NCBI GenBank assembly: GCA_009746045.1
Contig: RPFO01000253.1
Span: forward strand, 4,589,332-4,653,331
Source of the DNA: Mesostigma viride
Taxonomy: Eukaryota > Streptophyta > Mesostigmatophyceae > Mesostigmatales > Mesostigmataceae
Direction of reading: 5' to 3'
DNA length: 64,000 nt
Below the pieces are notes generated by a model. The model worked only from the letters and a program-made list of their open reading frames with translations, was not told the DNA's origin and searched no databases. Both the position numbers and the translations under genes were made by a program. Below are positions 55,361 through 64,000 of the stretch, in pieces (position 1 is the first letter of the stretch; each line of letters opens with the position of its first letter).

Positions 55361-58300
55361 TCAATATCGCGCACGCTGCGTTCGCGCGCTGAAAGACTGC
55401 GTCGCACGCGCGCATGGGGCAGAAGCGGGCGTGCGCGAGCCTCCTCGGGCCCCCCGGGGAGCCCCCCAGTCCCACCCACCCCCATGAGAGACCCAACTTG
55501 TGGCACTCCCAGGGATCTCTGCATTGGAGACCAGGGATGCGGTGGCTGTCAGACCCGGTGGGAACGGGGATGGGGAAGGACTTCTGCCGGCCACCACCCT
55601 CCGGCTCTCCACCGGCGTGCACGACCCCGAGCTGCCACCTGTCACGGAGGCGGCTGTCCCGTCCCGCCCCGTCTCGATACCCCCAGGGGCGGACGCGGGC
55701 CGCTGGGCGAGGCACGCGGCGCACGCTGATGCCTGCGGATGCAAGAAGAAGGGCCCCAGCTGGTCCTTGAGGTGGGCAACATCGCGGGTGAGCTGCGAGG
55801 CACCGTTGGGGGTGACGGAGCGGGGGGGGAAGGTCCCTCCTGCGGACACGTGGCCAAGTAGGGAGTGGATGCTGGCGCTCGTTACGGCGGGCAGAAGCGT
55901 GGCCCAGGTTTGAAGGCTGAGCCTCAGGAGGACTTTACCGAGGGGGAGCACAAGAGAGGAGATCACGGAGAGGGTGCCCTTGCTGGCGGGGGTGGAGGGG
56001 GGGGCGGAGGAGCCCCAGGGGGAGGGTGCGGTGGCCCAGAGGCTGCGGGCGGCGGCGGATATCTCCGAGACGAGCGTGTCGGTCAGCAGCGCGATGCACA
56101 TGTGGAGGTCCGACTCCACCTGAATTGGGGGACATTGGTGGGTGGTGTGGTGGGTGAAGTGGTGGTTGGGATTGTGAGCAGACTGTGGGAAAAGAAAATG
56201 GGCGATGCCGTGGGCTTTATGGGTGGTATTGTGAATGGTGTTGTGGGTTTTGTTGTGGGTGGCATGTCAGCATATTGTCGAGGCAAGCAGCAAATAGTTA
56301 AGTAAACACAAGTAAATGTAAGCATGTATCGATGAGAGAACCAGCTCATCTTTAGCTCATCTTTGCAGGAAAAGGCATCATGGGTGGAATTTCGGCAGGG
56401 TCCAACATTCTGCGCGAGGCTTCAGGCTGTGGTATGCGCACTGTTGTCCTTGCCCTCGTAAGCAGAATGGTGGGTGGTATAATGGACAGCTTGAAGGGAC
56501 GGAGATAGCATAAAAAGGGGGCTGATTATGATCGTCATCGGCACAGGGAACCACACAGGAAATCAGGCACAAAAGGGAATGTGTAGGGAGTCTGTCTTAA
56601 GACCCTGCCATAATGCCGAGTGCGGACTTGGGATGAGGAACATTGCTGCCAATGCACAAGTGAGATGATGGTCTTCAGGGGAGGGCTTTGGAACAGGAAC
56701 AGCGGGGACAAGCTTTGCAGCAGGACCAGTAATCGCTGCTGTTGTACACATACGGCCTCACCCTGATAGATATCCCAAGCGCGACAAGTAACACAGCCAC
56801 TCACCTTGGCAGGCTTCACCGGATCTAGATACCCCCCCGAGAATCGCACATTCATCCAATCACAGACACATTGTAATCTAAGCTAATCATGCTGCAGCCG
56901 CCCACCTTGGGTGAATTCTCGACGTCGTGCTCCGAGCGAACAAACATAATCCATACAGATAGACAACAACTCATGTCCATAGCTACCCATGCTGCGGCCA
57001 CCCACCTTGGTCAAGTTCTCCAGGTCCTGCTCCAGCTGGAGATACGCAAACAGGCCGTCCCAGCCAGGGCACAAGACGCCCCCGCTGGCCCCCCTCTCCC
57101 CACAGTGCCCTCTCCCTCCCCCTTGCCCCTGCCCTTGCCCTTCTCCTCGGTCCTGTGCGGGTGTCCCCAACTGGCTGCCCCCCTGCAAGCCCCCCACCCC
57201 AACCCCCCCACCCCTAGGCGAGTCATCCAGCTGCGATGACGTGCTGGGGTGCTGGGAATGACCCCCCTGGCCAGGTGGCGCCCACCCTGCCTCTCCCACG
57301 TGCAGGGAGGAAGGCAAAGCGGACACGTCTCTCGAAACTACCCCCCCAAACCGGGCCCCCGAAACTGGGCCCCTGGAACCCCCCCCTGCTGGTTGTTGGA
57401 GTGGACGTATGTTTGGTTGTAAGAGCGGTCGCGAGGGGTCGGGCTGCCTCGTTGTCGGACCAGGCATGACGCGGCGGCCTCGTGGAGTGCCAGCAGGGAC
57501 GCTTCCACGCTGACCAGGTCGGACAGGAGCACCGTGAGTTGCTGCATCGTGCGGCCCGTGGGGTACATGGACACCTGGCGGTGGCCCCAGTTGGTGACCT
57601 GCATTGGAAGTAATAAGTCGTAAAGTGAGATGGGCCAATGAGGTTACGTGGAGTGCATATGGCACAAACTACGCAGGTGATGTGAGTGGCCCCAGCTACT
57701 GGGCTGTGCCAGGACGATGAGGTAACACGAAGTGAAGAATGGGTCGGCAAGGAGGTAACATTAGGGCAAGTGCAGGCAACTGGCTGGCCATGAGGCAAAG
57801 TAAGGTGAAACTGCCATGACAGGAAAATAACGCAACTGGCTTTCTATGGCAAGGGGTGCAAATTAGACTACATGGGGAGTCAGGGGAGCAGGGAAAGGAA
57901 CAACAGGGTACTGGGGAGAGTATTTAAGCAGGATTCCGGGACAAGGAGAGAATGGACTGGGCAAGGGACATGTCAGAGATGGTGCATGCATCACAAACAC
58001 ATGCTGCCGCTTGGGTCTAAGGAAATGGAATGAGAGTGAAACCGATGGCAAGCAGACCCCAGGAAACTTTTCAAATAGGCAAAGCCAGAGATCCCCATGA
58101 GATCGAATAGACAGGCAGATCGAGAGATTCCGGAGAGCAGGATTAGTTTCCATTGCGGGTTCACTAAGGGCTCGCGGGCCTCGGGCGGGAATGTTCAGGA
58201 TCTCAACTGAAAACACTAACAAAAGTTGTTGATCAACGGCTTTTGGTATCAAATTGTTTTCAGGCCCAAATCAAGTTGGTTGGGCCGGAAAATTTGCGCG

Positions 58301-59811
58301 TGCCGGCCACCTGGGCATCTATGCATGAACCACCAGCAAAGGCAAACGTGCAAGCGAGCGCGGGCGATGGTGGCCTTGACTGGATCTGCATAGCGCCTGA
58401 GGATCATTTCCGATCCCGTGCGAGTGTGACACGTGCCGAATGGCGGTACTATATTCACTACACGCGCACCTGGAAAGACACATAGGTCCAGCGTGCTTGA
58501 AAGGCAGAAGGCTGCTAGCTTGGAGACAGTTTTGCTGTTCGAGGCTATCATCCAGGACACAACCTCTTCAGACGAGGACGAAAGTATTCTCATGGTCATG
58601 GCTTTTTACTTTCTTGCGAACGTGCCGCGGCCTCAGGCTAGGGAACACATTAAGTGCCAACGCGCTAACAGGGATAGGTGGTGGGTTAGGTCCGAATGCG
58701 CAGAGTTTCATCCATCAGAGGACCCGCGTCAAACCGTGCGCCCTGGTGGAAACCATGGAGAGTCTGGATGTGCCTCTCCAGTGGAGGACGAGCGGTAACG
58801 GTTTGGTCTTTACTCGCAAAGAGGCCTCTATCATCGTCTTAATGACTATGGCACACAGTTGTTACTTTGAGGCCCTTAGGAAGGAGTGCGCCACCCAACC
58901 AACAGCTTGTAGCCAGGTATTTAACGACTACCTCGGCTGGATCGACTGCAAGTGGGCAAACAAGGCATTTGATTGGGCCAAGTTGGAGAGCCTGCATGCG
59001 GGGGCGGAGCCTCCATGCCCAGCTGGCCGCAGCCCTTTATGCCACGCAGCGTCACGTCGGTCGCGCGGCACAACGAACCCTCAGGGAACAAACGTCAATC
59101 AAACAGGCCATTGATGCGGATAGAAACAGGCACGATGAAACTCACCGCCGCCCCCATCCGGTTCGCCAGGGATACTGCCAGAAGCACGACCTCGGCACAG
59201 GGACCCTGGGTGTCGCCCTCACACTCCGCCGCACCAAAGGCCTCGCCATTCCACCCCTCCGCACCCCCGGCGGGTCGCATCGCTGACAGTGATAATGAGT
59301 CGCCAGGTGGCGACACCGCAGCCTCCCTTGCCACCGCCCGCCGCAACAACTCCAGCGCGCTGACCGCCTCTGTGGCCGAGGGGGACCGGAAGGGGGTGGG
59401 TGGGGGCGGGGGCGGGGGCGGGGCTAGCCCAGCCAATGCTATCTGTGCGCCATTACCACCACTAGCACCATTACCACCAGCACCACCAGCACCGCCACCC
59501 TGCAGAGCGCCGTCGCCGTTGGCCTCCCCGGCAGACGCTGATGGTGTTGGTGATGGCGGCGGCGGCAAGATAAACCGCTCCTTCCGCATCAACGTGAGCA
59601 TGCGTGCCTGGTGAGCTGCCCACGCCTGCTCCATGCGCGACAGCTGTCCCCCGCTGCCGATGCTCTGGCATCCGCACCCCCCTGCGCCGTGGACTGGAGG
59701 ACCCCCCATGCCGCCGCAGGATGGCGGACCCACCTTCCCTACCTGGGGTGCAGGAGCTGTGGCTTCCCCGAGTGATGCCCTGCCGCCCATGGCAATGCCA
59801 TCTGCATTCGT

Positions 59812-59870
<59 letters not shown>

Positions 59871-62713
59871 TTGCTGCCACATGCCCCTTTCCTGCCGTGC
59901 CCATGCCCCCACCATCGTACTTACCATCGTCCTGTGGGCGACGGGCATCCATGCCGGGGGCATCAAACCCATGACAGGACGTGGACGGCGGTGAGGGGAA
60001 TGCCGACGACAACGCATGGGCCGTGCGCGCCGCATGCACGTGCCGCAACAGGACCATGTGCACGTACAGCATGAGGCTCTCCCACCAGGCGCCACATGGC
60101 GGCGCGCCGGCAGGTCCCGCCGACGCCGGGCGTCGAGCCCCGCCGCTACCGCTCAAGTCCAATGATGACGCCGCAGTGCCACGTAGCGCGCCGCCATTGG
60201 TCCCAACATTCGTGTCCGACGCCGATGGAACCAGCGCCATGGTTGCCGTCGCTGTCGTTGTCGTCGTCGTTGTTGTTGCTGTTGTTGTCGGTGATGGAGA
60301 TCTGGCCACGGTGGGCTGCTGCGAGAGCATGGATTTGCCCAAGGGGGCCGGTCGGGGTGGCCTTGTCCTCCCCTCGGTGACATCATCGCTGTCACTACCT
60401 CCGCTGCTGCCATACGCGAGCCTTGTCATCGCGCCATCATTCCCCAAGTTACTCCCCGCTATCCCCATCGGGGAAGCCAAGCCCACGGACGCCGGCCCCG
60501 ACGACCCTCCCAAGTAATCACTCACGTCCGCCACGTAATGCCCCAACGCCACGCCCCCGCTGTTCACCGAATGAGACGCCCCATTGCTGCCCACCGAGTT
60601 GAGGCCTGCATGGGTCGACGACCCCTGACCCCCACTCCGTGACGAATGCGACGAGTGCGGCCCTTCGGACTCATACACCCCTGCCCCTCCTCGTCCCCCC
60701 GACGCCCCTGCCAGGGCCCGGTGGAACTCGTCCCGGGAACCGAACGCGTGCGCACGCGCGCCGTCCATCCACCCCACATCGCGGCAGTAAGGCAGCACCG
60801 CAGCCATCATGCTCAGCTCCCTCAAACAGAGCTGTTCGATACCCGGCCGATTCATGGGATTGTTCTCATGGCCCGCCCGGGGCCAATCATCGTCGGGCCT
60901 ACCACCATCATCCCGCCCAATTAAATGACCCCCAGCTCCCTTGGCTCCCGCAACACTGCCCGCCCCGTGACCACCGCCCTCTTCCCTCTCCACGTCCCCC
61001 AGTCTCCGCCCCCCCTTTACGGCCATCCCGTTCACCGCCACGAAATCATGTGACACACCGCCACCATCGACTCCCAATAACGCCACAGCGCCTCTGTTGG
61101 CTGACTGCCCATCCCCGTTAAACCCCCCAGCCCCAGCCCCCCCTCGCAACACCTCGGCGATTCGCCGCGCCCTCGCCCTCGCATAGCGCTCGAGCAGCGG
61201 TACCACGTTGGGGACCCAGTCACTCTCGGGGTTACCCCCCTGTGCTCCCCCCACCTGCCCTTCCTCATCTCCCCCCCGACCGGCCCCCACAGGACGCGCC
61301 CCCGCCACCCTTTGCCCCGCCCCCCCCCCCGCCGAATTCGGATGCCCTGCGTCATCTGGCGACCTTTGCCGCTGCCACGCGCCACAGGTGTCCGGTTCGG
61401 GCCAGAACCAACGCGAGGGTCCCAGGGACTTGGACCGCGCGACGGGCTTGTAGCCCCCCCCCCCCACGGCGCCCATGATCCCATCGTGAGAGGACCCATC
61501 CCCGCTCGCCGTGTCACTGTCAGTGGTGGTGGCTGTCCAGATGGTCCTGTTGGAGGTGAGGCAGCGGGGGTGGAAGGGGCACCAGCCGCCCGTATCAACG
61601 CAACCACATAGTTTCCAGAGGTACCCTCGCACCGGTGCGGGCGGGGGCCCCCCCCGGCGGGGAATAGCAGCGTTTAAGCCCGTCGCGGCCAAAAGCACGT
61701 CACCACGGCTGCCACCGATCATGCTCCCCTCGTTGCCGGTGGGCTCAGTGGAGTTACTGCTGGTGGACATGACGGGGGTAGGGCTCGCGGGCTCCCCACC
61801 GTGCATCCCCGCCGCGCATACCGCGTCGAGGGAAATGCCACGGAATTTCGCGACCGCAAGAAGTAGCGTGACGAGGCGGGCTGCTGCCGAGGATGGGTGC
61901 AAAGAGAACGCGTGCGATGACGACGACGAGGAGGATGAAAAAGAAGAAGAAGAAGAAGAAGAAGAAGAAGAAGAAGAAGAAGAAGAAGAAGAAGAAGAAG
62001 AAGAAGAAGAAGAAGAAGAAGAAGAAGAAGAAGAAGAAGAAGAAGAAGAAGAAGAAGAAGAAGAAGAAGAAGAAGAAGAAGAAGAAGAAGAAGAAGAAGA
62101 AGAAGAAGAAGAAGAAGAAGACGAAGACGAAGACGAAGAGGAAGAAGAAGAAGAGGAAGAAGACGAAGTAGAGGATGAGGTAGCGGCCGGGCGAGGGGGT
62201 GACGAGGAGGGGGGCTGCTGTGCTGATTGGTCCGCTGCGGAACGAGCAGTGGCAGGGAGGGCCGTGCCAGCGGTGGAAGATGAAGATATAGGGAGGTCGG
62301 CAGTAGCAGAAAAGGCTGGCATCGCCGAGGAGGAACTAGGATGATCATCGCAAGAGAAAGAGGAAGGTGGGGGATGCTCGCTAATGCCACCATACGCGTC
62401 GGCGTTGTCCGCGTGGATGCCGATCAGGCGTTCGACTGCGACCACCGCAGACATGAGCGCGCGGGCCATCGCAGACCGTGCCGCCGCCACCTGTTCCTCC
62501 TGGAAGTTCCAGGAGGTACCCACGCCGCCCTCGACGGGGGCCCCCGTGCCCCCGGGGCCGGAAGGGTCGTTTCCCCCTCCCGCATTACTGCTGGCCGAGT
62601 GTGCGGGGAAGGAGGCTGACTTGCGGTGATGAGGGTGGGCCTGGGGGCAAGTGAAGGCGGCGAGGAAGTGGGCGGTGGGGTAGGCCATGTGGGGAATGGC
62701 TTGCACCGCCAGC
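55361..62713 (-). CDS. Multi-exon gene with poly-Ser and poly-Ala tracts; product unrecognised (tethering-complex-like C-terminus?)
   Basis: Exon A 62713-59146 (acceptor CGCCACCCGGCAG; donor GCG|GTGAGT), exon B 57598-57006 (acceptor CTTCCAATGCAG; donor AAG|GTGGGTGG), exon C 56119-55361 (acceptor CCCCCAATTCAG; stop). The first ATG after the acceptor is at 62688 (MAYPTAHFLAAF); exons may exist further 5'. Exon A is low-complexity: poly-Ser from 60 uninterrupted triplets (61941-62120), poly-Ala (59813-59866), Thr and Gly runs, with ordered islands such as VPNVVPLLERYARARARRIA and IEQLCLRELSMMAAVLPYCR. Exons B and C are helical (MQQLTVLLSDLVSVEASLLA, WDGLFAYLQLEQDLENLTK, VESDLHMCIALLTDTLVSEI, GASQLTRDVAHLKDQLGPFF). 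The last motif vaguely recalls C-termini of CATCHR tethering subunits such as COG or RINT1; this is a guess. Exon B needs a 1-nt frame shift in a G-run near 57345. Confidence 0.6.
56120..57005 (-). repeat. Intron with a copy of the exon-B donor junction
   Basis: The exon B end (ACCTTGGTCAAGTTCTCC, about 57004-57021) has a diverged copy at about 56889-56930 (CTGCAGCCGCCCACCTTGGG). On the minus strand the copy still reads ENSPK before a GTGGGCGG donor, against ENLTK before GTGGGTGG in the real exon. Same type of event as in the giant gene. Confidence 0.6.
58430..59110 (+). pseudogene. Plus-strand broken ORF inside an intron of the minus-strand gene
   Basis: Two frames give SLETVLLFEAIIQDTTSSDE followed by MVMAFYFLANVPRPQAREHI, and then EASIIVLMTMAHSCYFEALR and VFNDYLGWIDCKWANKAFDW. 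Amino-acid composition looks coding, unlike the surrounding intron, and is interrupted by shifts. It could be a transposon or virus-derived ORF or an old gene; I do not recognise it. It lies in the intron between exons A and B (57599-59145). Confidence 0.3.
59813..59866 (+). repeat. (CTG)18 triplet repeat in coding sequence
   Basis: Read on the minus strand as GCA codons, giving about 20 Ala with the flanking ACA and GCA codons. Uninterrupted CTG over 54 bp. Confidence 0.9.
61941..62120 (+). repeat. (GAA)60 triplet repeat in coding sequence
   Basis: 180 bp of uninterrupted GAA on the plus strand, continued by GAC/GAA and GAG variants to about 62166. The minus-strand gene reads it as TCT, giving poly-Ser; the other frames would be poly-Phe or poly-Leu. 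Confidence 0.92.
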
Positions 62714-63422
62714 CTGCCGGGTGGCGCGGGGGGGAGGGAAGGGGGGGGGATTGGGAGAGGATAGCACACAAGGGGGCATAGGAATATTGTAAGCTGTGGG
62801 GCTGTACACTGTAACAAAACATAATACACATCGAATAGCTACACAGTAGCGAAATCTTGACTTGTTTTTAGAGGTTGATACTGACTTTGATCGGGCTTGG
62901 CACTTTTCCTGTGCCACCTCCCATTCAAATCATGGGGATGTCACTAACAGCCGAGGACCGGGTAACAGGAGGATGGGGAGGAGTTGCAAAAGGAGTGGGA
63001 GTCATCTCTTGGTTGCGCAAGTGACTGCCGAAATGAAGAGGGCTCTACGTAGCTGGCACAACAGAAAGGCACCTAGCAACCAGCTACTGCCGGCACACCG
63101 AGGGAAGCCTGCGCACCCATCACAGCTAGCCTTATTAAGGGCACACACAGTCATCACTAGCAGCAAATCGAGAGTAGGCCCACGATACGAATCCATGCAA
63201 GCACACAAACAAGAGAGTCCACACGGCCATGGCTGCTAGCACACCAAGATGACGCCGCCATGACACCAGTGCTTCTGCTAAGGGTTTTTGTCATTCGTCA
63301 ACTTGTTCACTATTTGCCTCGGCACTTCGTCAAATGGTTGACTATTTGCCTCGGCAATTCGTCAAACTGGTTGACTATTTGCCTTGGCGCTTCGTCAAAC
63401 CTGGGGGAGGGGAGGGGGAAGC
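62714..63422. other. Intergenic, probable promoter region of the 55-62 kb gene
   Basis: No gene seen. It contains a three-fold repeat of a unit of about 35 bp with GGTTGACTATTTGCCTCGGC and CTTCGTCAA at 63285-63400. The upstream exon of the adjoining minus-strand gene, if any, should lie here but is not evident. Confidence 0.4.
63285..63400 (+). repeat. Tandem repeat, about 35 bp x 3
   Basis: Units of the form CGTCAA-x-TGGTTGACTATTTGCCTCGGC, at about 63296, 63328 and 63360. Located just beyond the poly(A) signal of the right-edge gene. Confidence 0.75.
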
Positions 63423-63428
63423 TTTATT
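63423..63428 (-). terminator. Possible poly(A) signal of the right-edge gene
   Basis: AATAAA on the minus strand, about 160 nt downstream of the stop at 63586. Confidence 0.45.
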
Positions 63429-63585
63429 TCTTTATAATTAACTTAAGGTCGCTCACACACACATGTAATGCATCTGGATAAAACACAATATCACTTGGTG
63501 GTTGTTGACAACTGCATAAACTACAGAATAATGACTAGTATCCTTCACAGCTAGGCAAGAGTCAAGTGTGCACAGCACGAGGCCA

Positions 63586-64000
63586 TTAAACAACCATCAC
63601 ATCCTCCTCGCTGCTATCAACAGGCGCTACTGTCACAGTTTTGTCCGAGCTTGGCCCTGCACCCTGCGAGCTGCGCGCGCCTGTCCACTTGTTGCCTGTG
63701 CCACCGCCCATCCGGCGGGGGCCAGCTGCGTTAAGCCACATCTGGTATGCCCGCCGAAAGCCATCACCGTAGGCTTTCTCTTGCCCTTCTTCTTCCCTGG
63801 CTCATTCCCTGGCTCAGAGCTGCCGCCATCATCAGCCTTGCTCCTTTCTGTCTCAGCCCCCTCCTTGCCATATTCCTCCTCGCTAGATTCCTCCTCGACA
63901 GAATTTGAGGCGCTGTCAGATGATGCTGACTGGCCGCCATCTTCCTCTTCCTGCGCATTAGACCCATCCTCTTCCTCACGCTCTACTCTCTTGCGTTTGT
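63586..64000 (-). CDS. 3' end of an acidic nuclear-type protein gene, truncated by the window edge
   Basis: From the right edge the minus strand reads KRKRVEREEEDGSNAQEEED, then a Ser/Glu-rich acidic stretch (SNSVEEESSEEEYGKEGAE) and a basic cluster (GKKKGKRK). A second frame then reads AYGDGFRRAYQMWLNAAGP and ends VDSSEEDVMVV-stop (TAA at 63586). The two frames join if one base is lost or two gained near 63770, or across an unseen intron. The order acidic, basic, A-Y-x-x-W-L-N recalls the FACT subunit SSRP1 before its HMG box, but the rest of an HMG box is missing, so this stays tentative. Confidence 0.45.

Noticed and set aside
61893-62171. Plus-strand poly-Lys and poly-Glu ORFs
   Set aside because: Translations of the GAA array; the minus frame is open for over 1,100 codons.

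Overview
This is nuclear DNA from a eukaryote, most likely a unicellular alga. The evidence is GT-AG introns throughout, signal-peptide and transmembrane architecture, HMG-box chromatin proteins, LINE retrotransposons, GC-rich coding exons, and basic RRxLL sites of a kind common in green-algal surface proteins. The lineage itself is an inference and cannot be fixed from the sequence.

Layout. Positions 39199 to 1977 (minus strand) hold one giant gene. I assembled it from 22 exons whose splice phases all agree, giving 25,842 coding nt, 8,613 residues plus a stop. The protein starts with a signal peptide, followed by four IPT/TIG-like domains. A very long run of ephrin-receptor-like (GCC2/GCC3) cysteine-rich repeats comes next. 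It is followed by a juxtamembrane beta-rich module, one transmembrane helix (about residues 5102-5124) and a cytoplasmic coiled-coil tail of about 3,490 residues built from a recurring motif. A divergent gene on the plus strand (40516-42327, 3 exons, 469 aa) encodes a protein with three HMG boxes.

From 43 to 54.5 kb the DNA is dominated by mobile elements. There are three truncated copies of a LINE family, a 1.7-kb non-autonomous piggyBac-like element with TTAA ends, and several very short (58-115 bp) retro-insertions. Each of these consists of little more than a hairpin and a simple-repeat tail between 10-13 bp target duplications. From 62.7 to 55.4 kb (minus) lies a second multi-exon gene, with 60 uninterrupted GAA/TTC triplets read as poly-Ser and 18 CTG/CAG triplets read as poly-Ala. 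At the right edge (64000-63586, minus) is the 3' end of a third minus-strand gene, an acidic nuclear-type protein.

Two patterns stand out. First, introns of the giant gene, and one intron of the second gene, contain arrays of degraded copies of the adjacent exon-intron junction in which the splice dinucleotides are often kept. Second, the shortest retro-insertions share one syntax (hairpin, short tandem repeat tail, target-site duplication), and the hairpin of the main family shows compensatory base changes between copies. How the window's genes relate functionally is unknown. The giant gene looks like a surface adhesion or sensing protein with a large cytoskeletal-type tail.
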